Shown: positions 17,092-24,551 of the stretch, piece after piece
Position numbering within the stretch: the stretch's first letter is position 1
Layout of the letters: every line of letters starts with the position of its first letter
Origin: Mycobacterium kyorinense
GTDB lineage: Bacteria > Actinomycetota > Actinomycetes > Mycobacteriales > Mycobacteriaceae
Direction: 5' to 3'
NCBI RefSeq assembly: GCF_002101735.1
Contig: NZ_LQPE01000164.1
Location: 24,539-88,538 of the forward strand
Length of the DNA stretch: 64,000 bases
The notes under the pieces: generated by a model
Told to the model about the DNA's origin: nothing
What the model saw: only the letters and a program-made list of their open reading frames with translations
Database searches by the model: none
Program-made: the position numbers and the translations under genes

Positions 17092-17685
17092 GTGAGCGTC
17101 GCCGATCGCTCGGGTGAGCTGCCCGTTTCCGCCCCGCAAGAACGCGGTGACGCGGCGCGCAACCGCGAACTATTGCTGCAGGCGGCGCGGCGGCTGATCG
17201 CCGAGCGGGGCGCCGACGCCGTCACGATGGACGACATCGCCGCCGCCGCCGGCGTCGGCAAGGGCACGGTCTTCCGCCGGTTCGGCAGCCGCGCCGGGCT
17301 GATGATGGTGCTGCTCGACGAGGACGAGAGGGCTAGCCAGCAGGCGTTCCTGTTCGGTCCGCCGCCACTGGGCCCGGATGCGCCGCCGCTGGATCGGCTG
17401 CTGGCCTTCGGCCGCGAGCGACTCTGCTTCGTGCACACCCACCACGCACTGCTCTCCGCGGCTAGCCACGAGGCCCGCTACAGTGCTCCCGCCGCGGTGC
17501 TGCACACCCATGTGCGGATTCTGCTGGAAACGGCTGGCACAACCGGAGACCTCGACGTCCAAACCGACGCGCTGCTCGCCCTGCTCGATGCCGACTACGT
17601 CGAGCACCAACTGCACCGCGGCCACACCCTGGACACGTTGGGCGACGCGTGGGAAAGCTTGGCGCGCAAGCTTTGCGGCGTATGA
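17092..17685 (+). CDS. TetR-family regulator (Rv3055-like)
   Basis: 197 residues from GTG 17092 (MSVADRSGELPVSAPQ). The HTH is AVTMDDIAAAAGVGKGTVFR; the C-terminal domain is of the kind with a His-rich segment (FVHTHHALLSAASHEARY). It is divergent from the FMN reductase gene and probably represses it and itself through the palindrome at 17044-17067. Its stop overlaps the dinB2 start as ATGA, so polymerase and regulator are translationally coupled, and the regulator's ligand may also affect dinB2 expression. Confidence 0.88.
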   Translation: MSVADRSGELPVSAPQERGDAARNRELLLQAARRLIAERGADAVTMDDIAAAAGVGKGTVFRRFGSRAGLMMVLLDEDERASQQAFLFGPPPLGPDAPPLDRLLAFGRERLCFVHTHHALLSAASHEARYSAPAAVLHTHVRILLETAGTTGDLDVQTDALLALLDADYVEHQLHRGHTLDTLGDAWESLARKLCGV

Positions 17686-18713
17686 CCTGGATCCTGCACG
17701 TCGACCTCGACCAGTTCCTGGCGTCGGTGGAACTGCGTCGGCACCCTGAATTGGCCGGGTTGCCAGTCATTGTCGGCGGCAGCGGCGATCCGACCGAACC
17801 GCGCAAGGTCGTCACCTGTGCCTCGTACGAGGCGCGCCAGTTCGGGGTGCACGCCGGTATGCCGCTGCGCACCGCCGCCCGCCAGTGCCCCGATGCCACG
17901 TTCCTGCCGTCGGATCCGGCCGCCTACGACGCCGCGTCCGAGCAGGTGATGGGGCTGCTGCGCGATCTCGGCCACCCGGTGGAGGTGTGGGGCTGGGACG
18001 AGGCATTCATAGGCGCCAGCGTCGAAGATCCGGTGGCACTGGCCGAACAGATTCGTGCCGTCGTCTCCAGTGAAACCGGGCTGTCCTGCTCGGTGGGGAT
18101 CAGCAACAACAAACAGCGCGCCAAGGTGGCCACCGGCTTCGCCAAACCCGCCGGGATTTACCAACTCACCGACGCCAACTGGATGTCGGTGATGGGCGAT
18201 GGGCCGGTCGACGCGCTGTGGGGAGTCGGACCGAAGACCGCGAAAAAGCTTGCCACCCTTGACATCACCACGGTCCGCCAGCTCGCGCAGTCCGATGCCG
18301 AGTTGCTCACCTCCACGTTCGGCCCGCGGACCGGACTGTGGCTGCTGTTGCTGGCCAACGGGGGCGGCGACGACGTCGTCAGCGCCGAGCCGTGGGTGCC
18401 ACGCTCGCGCAGCCACGTCGTCACCTTCCCGCGCGATCTGACCGACCGAGACGAGATGGCCGCGGCGGTAATCGAATTGGCGCGGCGGACGTTGAGCGAG
18501 GTGGTCGCCGAGTCGCGGATCGTCATCCGCGTCGCCGTCACGGTGCGCACCGCGACGTTCTACACCCGTACCAAGATCCGCAAGCTGGACGCCCCCACGG
18601 TCAACGCCGACACCGTCGTCGCCGCCGCACTGTATGTGTTGAACCTGTTCGAGCTGGACCGCCCGGTTCGCCTGCTCGGCGTGCGACTGGAACTGCAGAT
18701 GCCGCTAGCGTGA
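17682..18713 (+). CDS. dinB2: Y-family DNA polymerase IV, DinB2 type
   Basis: 343-residue translesion polymerase (DinP, Rv3056 position). ATG 17682 overlaps the preceding stop. The palm-domain acidic residues are D8 in HVDLDQFLASVE and D106/E107 in GWDEAFIG. ISNNKQRAKVATGFAKP follows, then the HhH-like GVGPKTAKKLATLDITTVRQL. Residue 13, where most Pol IV enzymes have an aromatic steric gate, is leucine. This is a mark of mycobacterial DinB2, which is known to accept ribonucleotides. No C-terminal beta-clamp peptide was recognised. It ends in a 9-bp convergent overlap with the SDR gene. Confidence 0.93.
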   Translation: MTWILHVDLDQFLASVELRRHPELAGLPVIVGGSGDPTEPRKVVTCASYEARQFGVHAGMPLRTAARQCPDATFLPSDPAAYDAASEQVMGLLRDLGHPVEVWGWDEAFIGASVEDPVALAEQIRAVVSSETGLSCSVGISNNKQRAKVATGFAKPAGIYQLTDANWMSVMGDGPVDALWGVGPKTAKKLATLDITTVRQLAQSDAELLTSTFGPRTGLWLLLLANGGGDDVVSAEPWVPRSRSHVVTFPRDLTDRDEMAAAVIELARRTLSEVVAESRIVIRVAVTVRTATFYTRTKIRKLDAPTVNADTVVAAALYVLNLFELDRPVRLLGVRLELQMPLA

Positions 18714-19562
18714 CAACGCCTTTTGGCGCAGCGCCGTCGTGAAGAACACGTTGACCTGACGCATCGCCACGCTGTAGGGCCACCACGCCAGCCGCTTGAA
18801 CGCATAGAGTGCACGGATGTCCGCCGAGGTGTAGATCAGGTAGCGGTTCTTGGCGACGCCGGCCAGGATCTTCTCGGCCGCCTTCTCCGGAGTGACGGCA
18901 TGACCGCTGAAGCGGTTGATCCACCGCTGCACATTGGGGTCCTCGCGATCGACGCCGGCGATCTCGACGGTGTTGACCAACGGGGTGTTGACCGCGCCGG
19001 GCACCACCACCGACACCCCGATGCGATGCCGGGCCAGATCGAAACGAAGCACCTCCGACACCCCGCGCAGCCCGTATTTGCTTGCGCTGTAAGCGGCATG
19101 CCACGGCAGCGCGACCAGTCCGGCCGCCGACGACACGTTGACCAAATGGCCACCACGGCCGGCCGCGACCATCGGTGGGATGAACGTCTCGATGACGTGG
19201 ATCGGGCCCATCAGGTTGATCGCGACCATCTTGCTCCACTGCTCGTGGCTGAGCTGGTCGACGGTTCCCCACGCCGACACCCCGGCGATGTTCATCACGA
19301 TGTCCATGCTCGAGTGGCGGCTATGGATATCGGCGGCGAAGGAGGCGACCTGCTCGTAGTCGGCGATATCCAGTGCCCGGTGCTCGGGCACGTCGGCGCC
19401 CAGCGCGCGGGCGTCGGCCACGGTTTCCGCCAGACCCTCGGCGTTGCGGTCGGTCAGATACAGCTCGGCGCCCTGGGCGGCCAGCCGTAACGCCGTCGCG
19501 CGGCCGATGCCGCTGGCCGCACCGGTGAGAAAGCATTTCTTGCCCGCATAGGTCGTCGCCAT
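18705..19562 (-). CDS. Short-chain dehydrogenase/reductase (Rv3057c-like)
   Basis: 285-residue classical SDR. ATG 19562 (MATTYAGKKCFLTGAA) is chosen over more upstream frame positions because it starts the family fold. Cofactor motif TGAASGIG; NIAGVSAWG; catalytic Ser-Tyr-Lys in VSSAAGLVALPWHAAYSASK (Y-x3-K at its end). The C-terminal extension with an aromatic/basic segment resembles membrane-associated lipid SDRs. It is followed on the same strand, across 25 bp, by nothing but shares its upstream side with a TetR gene. Substrate unknown. Confidence 0.88.
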   Translation of the reverse strand: MATTYAGKKCFLTGAASGIGRATALRLAAQGAELYLTDRNAEGLAETVADARALGADVPEHRALDIADYEQVASFAADIHSRHSSMDIVMNIAGVSAWGTVDQLSHEQWSKMVAINLMGPIHVIETFIPPMVAAGRGGHLVNVSSAAGLVALPWHAAYSASKYGLRGVSEVLRFDLARHRIGVSVVVPGAVNTPLVNTVEIAGVDREDPNVQRWINRFSGHAVTPEKAAEKILAGVAKNRYLIYTSADIRALYAFKRLAWWPYSVAMRQVNVFFTTALRQKALSR

Positions 19563-19587
19563 GGCGGAGACGATAGCGCCGGTAACG

Positions 19588-20253
19588 TCAGCGGCCCGTC
19601 GACCCGCCCCACAAGGCATGCAGCCATAACTGCTCGAGCACGCGGATCCCGCGCTGCACATCGCCGTCGGGCCCCAGGTAGGCGCTGTCACCGGAGAGCA
19701 TCTGCGCGGTGGTGACCGACAGCGTGCGGACCAGCGCCGGGATGTCGTCGCTGATCGGGTGCGCGGTACCGGCTTTCAGCTCGTCCTCGACGACGCCGAT
19801 GATCTGCTCGATCACGCCATTGACCTGCTGATCGAGAAGCTCGCGGATCTCCGCATCGGTGTTGCGCGCGACGTTGCACGCCGACATCACCGGGTCGTTG
19901 TGGGCGTACACGGCGGCGGCGCTGCCGACCATCCGCTTGGCGAAGGCGGCCGGCGACTCGTCGGGCCCGCGCGGGGCGAAGTAGTGCGTGAGCTCTTCGA
20001 GCTCGTGGGTGGCCTCGGCCAGAATCTGGGCCAGCACAGAGTATTTCGAGTCGAAGTAGAAGTAGAAGCCCGATCGCGCGACCCCGGCGCGGTCGCTGAT
20101 GGTGCTGACCGACAACTCGGCGAACGGCTTCTCTTCCAGCAGCTCGCGGACCGCCTGCACGATCGCCTGGCGCTGCCGGTCTCCGCGCTTGGTCGGGGCC
20201 GACAGCGCTGGAGCCTGGTCGGCGCGTCGCCGGGCGGTCGGCTGGGTGCTCAC
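19588..20253 (-). CDS. TetR-family regulator, probable repressor of the cyp136 genes
   Basis: 221 residues from GTG 20253 (MSTQPTARRRADQAP). HTH: LSVSTISDRAGVARSGFYFY, an unusual aromatic recognition helix shared with Rv3058c. It is divergent from cyp136; the gap carries a CTTGAC-N4-GTCAAG palindrome. A longer copy precedes the second cyp136, so this regulator very likely controls both. The SDR gene 25 bp downstream may be co-transcribed. Ligand unknown. Confidence 0.88.
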   Translation of the reverse strand: MSTQPTARRRADQAPALSAPTKRGDRQRQAIVQAVRELLEEKPFAELSVSTISDRAGVARSGFYFYFDSKYSVLAQILAEATHELEELTHYFAPRGPDESPAAFAKRMVGSAAAVYAHNDPVMSACNVARNTDAEIRELLDQQVNGVIEQIIGVVEDELKAGTAHPISDDIPALVRTLSVTTAQMLSGDSAYLGPDGDVQRGIRVLEQLWLHALWGGSTGR

Positions 20254-20288
20254 AGTTCGACCTTGCACCACACCAGAAGAAAACGAAA

Positions 20289-20304
20289 CTTGACAGCCGT
20301 CAAG
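20289..20304. promoter_or_regulatory. TetR operator upstream of the first cyp136
   Basis: CTTGAC-AGCC-GTCAAG, 6-bp perfect arms. It has the same core and spacer as the site at 21934-21957. It lies 36 bp from the tetR start and 58 bp before cyp136. Confidence 0.75.
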
Positions 20305-20361
20305 CCCGTCCTGAGGATGGGGTTTTAGTGACGGCGGCCACAATCTCCAAAAGGAGCGTCG

Positions 20362-21840
20362 ATGGCGACCATCAGCACCCCGCACTACCTGCTCGACCAA
20401 GCCAAGCGCCGGTTGACGCCGTCGTTCAACAATTTTCCCGGCATGGCCGCCGTCGAGCGGAAACTGCGCAACACCGAGTTCCCGCCGAAAACGCTCGCCG
20501 ATCCGCCGCCGGGCAGCGGGCTCAAGCCCGTGATGGGCGACGCCGGGCTGCCGATCCTCGGCCACATCATCGAGATGCTGCGCGGCGGGCCCGACTATCT
20601 GATGTTCCTGTACCACACCAGAGGGCCGCTGATATTCGGCGATTCGCCGGTCCTGCCGGGGGTCGCGGCGCTGGGCCCCGACGCCGCCCAAATCATCTAC
20701 TCCAACCGCAACAAGGACTATTCCCAACAAGGTTGGGTTCCGGTGATCGGGCCGTTCTTTCACCGCGGCCTGATGCTGCTCGACTTCGAAGAGCACATGT
20801 TCCACCGGAGGATCCTGCAGGAAGCCTTCGTCCGCTCTCGCCTGGTCGGCTATGTCGAGCAGATGGATCAGGTTGTGTCCCAGGTTGTTTCGAACAACTG
20901 GGTGGCCAACGACGCGCGCTTCCTGCTTTACCCCGCGATGAAAGAGCTCACACTCGACATCGCCTCGATGGTGTTCATGGGCCACGAACCGGGCACCGAC
21001 CGCGAGCTGGTCACCAAGGTGAACAAGGCCTTCACGATCACCACCCGCGCCGGCAACGCGATCATCCGCACTCCCGTGCCGCCGTTCACCTGGTGGCGTG
21101 GCCTCAAAGCCCGGCAACTGCTGGAGGATTACTTCGCCGCCCGCGTCAAGGAACGGCGCGGCAAAGAGGGCAACGACCTGCTGACGGTGCTGTGCCAGAC
21201 CGAGGACGAGGACGGCAACAGCTTTTCCGACGAGGACATCGTCAACCACATGATCTTTTTGATGATGGCCGCCCACGACACCTCGACGTCGACCGCGACC
21301 ACGATGGCCTACCACCTGGCCGCCCACCCCGAATGGCAGCAGCGCTGCCGCGACGAATCGGACCGCCTCGGCGACGGCCCGCTCGATATCGAATCGCTGG
21401 AGAAGCTGGAGTCGCTCGACTTGGTGATGAACGAGTCGATTCGGTTGGTGACGCCCGTGCAGTGGGCCATGCGCCAAACCGTGCGCTACACCGACCTGCT
21501 CGGCTACTACCTGCCCAAAGGCACCAACGTCATTGCCTACCCCGGGATGAACCATCGGCTGCCGGAGCTCTGGACGGATCCGATGAAGTTCGACCCGGAG
21601 CGATTCACCGAACCGCGCTGCGAGCACAAGCGGCACCGCTACGCGTTCACACCATTCGGCGGCGGCGCGCACAAGTGCATCGGAATGGTGTTCGGGCAGT
21701 TGGAGATCAAGACGATCCTGCACCGGCTGCTGCGCCGCTACCGGCTGGAACTGCCGCGTCCCGAATACGAGGCGAAGTGGGATTACGCCGGCATGCCGGT
21801 GCCGGTCGACGGCATGCCGATCATGCTGCGTCCGCTGTAG
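20362..21840 (+). CDS. cyp136: Cytochrome P450 CYP136, copy 1
   Basis: 492-residue haem monooxygenase. I-helix MMAAHDTSTST; ExxR motif in NESIRL; haem loop FGGGAHKCIGMVFG with the thiolate cysteine near residue 433. ATG 20362 follows AAAAGGAGCG. CYP136 is conserved in mycobacteria, and the motif spacing is like sterol-demethylase (CYP51) relatives; the physiological substrate is not known. It is followed by a second copy 168 bp away with the same promoter segment, so the gene arose by tandem duplication including its operator. It needs ferredoxin/reductase partners, and none is adjacent. Confidence 0.95.
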   Translation: MATISTPHYLLDQAKRRLTPSFNNFPGMAAVERKLRNTEFPPKTLADPPPGSGLKPVMGDAGLPILGHIIEMLRGGPDYLMFLYHTRGPLIFGDSPVLPGVAALGPDAAQIIYSNRNKDYSQQGWVPVIGPFFHRGLMLLDFEEHMFHRRILQEAFVRSRLVGYVEQMDQVVSQVVSNNWVANDARFLLYPAMKELTLDIASMVFMGHEPGTDRELVTKVNKAFTITTRAGNAIIRTPVPPFTWWRGLKARQLLEDYFAARVKERRGKEGNDLLTVLCQTEDEDGNSFSDEDIVNHMIFLMMAAHDTSTSTATTMAYHLAAHPEWQQRCRDESDRLGDGPLDIESLEKLESLDLVMNESIRLVTPVQWAMRQTVRYTDLLGYYLPKGTNVIAYPGMNHRLPELWTDPMKFDPERFTEPRCEHKRHRYAFTPFGGGAHKCIGMVFGQLEIKTILHRLLRRYRLELPRPEYEAKWDYAGMPVPVDGMPIMLRPL

Positions 21841-21862
21841 CTTCGCGCGCCCACCCCTCAGC

Positions 21863-21923
21863 GCCGACTGTGCGGTTTCATACGCGACGCGCCGACGCGG
21901 GCGGATGAATTCGCACAGTCGGC
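21863..21923. terminator. Long hairpin after cyp136 copy 1
   Basis: GCCGACTGTGCG (21863-21874) and CGCACAGTCGGC (21912-21923) are perfect 12-bp arms around a 37-nt loop. Likely terminator. Arms and loop resemble the hairpin after nrdE (11919-11976), which suggests a dispersed mycobacterial element. Confidence 0.6.
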
Positions 21924-21933
21924 CAGCGCCGTG

Positions 21934-21957
21934 GAAACTTGACAGCCGTCAAGTTTC
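21934..21957. promoter_or_regulatory. TetR operator upstream of the second cyp136
   Basis: GAAACTTGAC (21934-21943), AGCC, GTCAAGTTTC (21948-21957): a perfect 10-bp palindrome. It contains the complete 16-bp operator found before copy 1, at a similar distance to the start codon. Confidence 0.8.
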
Positions 21958-22008
21958 GCCGTCAGGATGGGGTTCAGTGACGGCTGCCACAACCGGTAAG
22001 GAGCCTCG

Positions 22009-23484
22009 ATGGCGACCATCAGCACCCCGCACTACCTGCTCGACCAGGCCAAGCGTCGCCTGACGCCCACGGTGAACACCATCCCCGGGCTGGGGATGAT
22101 AGAGAAGCGGCTGCTGGAGGTCGACTGGAAGCCCAAGAAACTCGCCGAGCCGCCGCCGGGCAGTGGGTTAAAGCCGGTCATGGGCGATTCCGGGCTGCCG
22201 ATCCTGGGCCACATCATCGAGTTGTTCCGCGAAGGCCCCGATTTCCCGCTGCACCTCTACCAGACCCGCGGGCCGGTCTGCTTTGCCGACTCGCCGATCC
22301 TGCCGTCGATCGTCGCGCTGGGTCCCGACGCCACCCAGGCCATCTTCTCCAACCGCAACAAGGACTTTTCGCAGAAGGGCTGGCACCCGGTGATCGGCCC
22401 GTTCTTCAACCGGGGCCTGATGATGCTCGACTTCGACGAGCATCTCTACCACCGACGCATCATGCAGGAGGCCTTCACCCGGCCCCGGCTGGCCGGTTAC
22501 GTCGAGCACATCGACCGGGTGGCGACGGCGGTGGTGGCCGACTGGCCGACCAACGACGCACGCTTCCTGTTCCACCCGGCGATGAAGGAGCTCACCCTCG
22601 ACATCGCCTCGATGGTGTTCATGGGCCACGAACCGGGCACCGACCACGAGCTGGTCACCAAGGTGAACAAGGCGTTCACCACGACGACCCGCGCCGGCGG
22701 CGCGATCATCCGCACCAGCGTCCCGCCGTTCAAGTGGTGGCAAGGACTTCGGGCCCGCAAGGTGCTCGAGGACTACTTCACCAAACGGGTCGCCGAGCGC
22801 CGCAACGCCGAGGGCAACGACATGCTCACGGTGCTGTGCCACACCGAGGACGAGGACGGCAACAGCTTCACCGACGAGGACATCGTCAACCACATGATCT
22901 TTTTGATGATGGCCGCCCACGACACCTCGACGTCGACGACCACGACGATGGCCTACAACCTCGCCGCCCACCCCGAATGGCAGGACCGCTGCCGCGACGA
23001 ATCGGACCGCCTCGGTGACGGCCCGCTCGACATCGAGGCGCTCGAGAAGCTGGAGACGTTGGATCTGGTGATGGACGAGTCGCTGCGGCTGGTGACGCCG
23101 CTGCCGTTCAACATGCGCCAGACCCTGCGGGACACCGACCTGCTGGGCTACTACGTGCCGGCCGGCACCAATGTGGTGACCTGGCCGGGGATGAACCACT
23201 GGCTGCCCGAGCTGTGGACCGAACCGCGCAAGTTCGACCCGGAGCGGTTCACCGAACCGCGCAGCGAGCACAAGAAGCACCGCTACGCGTTCGCGCCGTT
23301 CGGCGGTGGGGCGCACAAGTGCATCGGGATGGTGTTCGGCCGGCTCGAGGTCAAGACCGTCGTGCACCGGCTGCTGCGCCGTTACCGGCTGGAGCTGCCG
23401 CGGCCCGGCTACCAGCCACGCTGGGACTACGGCGGCATGCCGATCCCGATGGACGGCATGCCGATCGTGCTGCGCCCGCTCTAA
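22009..23484 (+). CDS. cyp136: Cytochrome P450 CYP136, copy 2
   Basis: 491 residues, closely similar to copy 1 along the whole length; the first 19 residues are identical. Same I-helix (MMAAHDTSTSTTTT), ExxR (DESLRL) and haem loop (FGGGAHKCIGMVFG). Differences cluster in the substrate-facing N-terminal third and around the residues just after ExxR (TPVQWAMRQ against TPLPFNMRQ), so substrate range may differ. ATG 22009 follows AAGGAGCC. Which copy corresponds to the single M. tuberculosis gene (Rv3059) cannot be decided by eye. Confidence 0.95.
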   Translation: MATISTPHYLLDQAKRRLTPTVNTIPGLGMIEKRLLEVDWKPKKLAEPPPGSGLKPVMGDSGLPILGHIIELFREGPDFPLHLYQTRGPVCFADSPILPSIVALGPDATQAIFSNRNKDFSQKGWHPVIGPFFNRGLMMLDFDEHLYHRRIMQEAFTRPRLAGYVEHIDRVATAVVADWPTNDARFLFHPAMKELTLDIASMVFMGHEPGTDHELVTKVNKAFTTTTRAGGAIIRTSVPPFKWWQGLRARKVLEDYFTKRVAERRNAEGNDMLTVLCHTEDEDGNSFTDEDIVNHMIFLMMAAHDTSTSTTTTMAYNLAAHPEWQDRCRDESDRLGDGPLDIEALEKLETLDLVMDESLRLVTPLPFNMRQTLRDTDLLGYYVPAGTNVVTWPGMNHWLPELWTEPRKFDPERFTEPRSEHKKHRYAFAPFGGGAHKCIGMVFGRLEVKTVVHRLLRRYRLELPRPGYQPRWDYGGMPIPMDGMPIVLRPL

Positions 23485-23487
23485 CGG

Positions 23488-23961
23488 CTAGCCATACAGC
23501 CGGTTGGCGCAGGCGATGACCGCGCGCAACGCGGACTGCGTCGCGTCGTCCGACCAGCCCATCGCCCACTCGGCCCGGGTGCCGTCGCTGCCCCGGATGA
23601 ACGTGGCAACGTTGTCGTCGGAGCGCAGTTGGTGGAATCGCAGCATTTCCACCGCAATGCCGTGCTTGTAGAGCATCTCGGTCAAGGCGGCGACCGGGCC
23701 CGTCGCGGTCGCCGTCACGGTCTCGATGGAGTCGCCGAAGCCGAGCGTGGCCCGAAAGGTGCGGGCCTGGGGTCCCAGCCGGGTGGCCGGCCGCTCGGCG
23801 TCGGCACATTCCCACTGGCCCAGCCGCACCGGGCCGGTGCTGGGTGCATAGGTGGCGGTGAAGCGGCTCCACGACATGGTCTCGGCGTCCTCCCGGAGTC
23901 CGCCCGGCAGCGAGACGGGCGCAACGTCGATGCAGGTCGTACGTGGTTCGGGGATTGCCAT
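23488..23961 (-). CDS. Stand-alone LeuA-type regulatory (dimer) domain protein
   Basis: 157 residues resembling only the C-terminal leucine-binding domain of 2-isopropylmalate synthase: PVRLGQWEC, TATATGPVAALTEMLYKHG, and the final ALRAVIACANRLYG. There is no catalytic TIM-barrel part. ATG 23961. It converges on cyp136 copy 2 with 3 bp between stops. It could be a free amino-acid or acyl sensor, or could associate with the full LeuA encoded elsewhere; neither is shown by the sequence. Confidence 0.65.
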   Translation of the reverse strand: MAIPEPRTTCIDVAPVSLPGGLREDAETMSWSRFTATYAPSTGPVRLGQWECADAERPATRLGPQARTFRATLGFGDSIETVTATATGPVAALTEMLYKHGIAVEMLRFHQLRSDDNVATFIRGSDGTRAEWAMGWSDDATQSALRAVIACANRLYG

Positions 23962-24000
23962 GTGCGGTCTTCTCTGGTCTCAAAGGGAGCGACCGACGGG

Positions 24001-24067
24001 TAGTAGCTTCCGACCCACAGCGGGGGGTCGGTCTTGGATCAGACCCCGCTGCGGGTACTGGCTACTA
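24001..24067. other. Structured intergenic segment with nested inverted repeats
   Basis: Outer arms TAGTAGC (24001-24007) and GCTACTA (24061-24067) enclose CAGCGGGG (24018-24025) and CCCCGCTG (24044-24051). An alternative inner stem is CCGACCC/GGGTCGG (24010-24016, 24025-24031). These pairings exclude each other in part, as in switching RNA structures. It lies between the DUF302 stop and the LeuA-like start on the minus strand. Terminator or leader element. Confidence 0.4.
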
Positions 24068-24126
24068 CGAGAAGATGCTGCACGATCGCCGAGACTAGTC
24101 GCTGGCGCGGGACCGCTGCAAGTTCA

Positions 24127-24534
24127 TTACACGGGCTGGCCGGACACCTCTTGGAGAGCCTCCCGCAGCAATCCGGCCACCGCGTCGGCGATGTCGTCGA
24201 GCCCGGGCTCCTTGGTCACGTCCACCATCAGCCGCGGGTCCATCGCGTCGACGATGATCGTCTCCGGCGCGTCCGGATCGCGGCGCACCACCACATTGCA
24301 CGGCAGCAGCACCCCGATCTGCCGGAAGGCGTTGACGGCCTGATGGGCGAACTGCGGGTTGCAGGCGCCCAGGATCAGGTAGTCCTCCATGTCCTCGCCG
24401 AGCTTGGCTTTCAGCGTCGCCTTCACGTCGATTTCGCTGAGGACGCCAAATCCCTTCTGCGCCAGTGCTTCCCGGGTACGGGCGACCGCGTCGTCGAATG
24501 AGGTGTGCAGGGTGGTCGAGAGCGCGATGCTCAT
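24127..24534 (-). CDS. DUF302 domain protein
   Basis: 135 residues, a complete DUF302 domain: SFDDAVARTREALAQKGFGV near the start, ILGACNPQFAHQAV in the middle, LLPCNVVVRRDPDAPETII after it. ATG 24534 with a GAGAGGGG ribosome site. DUF302 proteins are small soluble proteins linked to redox or metal stress, without a settled biochemical role. It lies 17 bp after the MEDS/ATPase gene, so it is probably the second gene of that operon. Confidence 0.88.
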   Translation of the reverse strand: MSIALSTTLHTSFDDAVARTREALAQKGFGVLSEIDVKATLKAKLGEDMEDYLILGACNPQFAHQAVNAFRQIGVLLPCNVVVRRDPDAPETIIVDAMDPRLMVDVTKEPGLDDIADAVAGLLREALQEVSGQPV

Positions 24535-24551
24535 GGCCGACCCCTCTCTTC

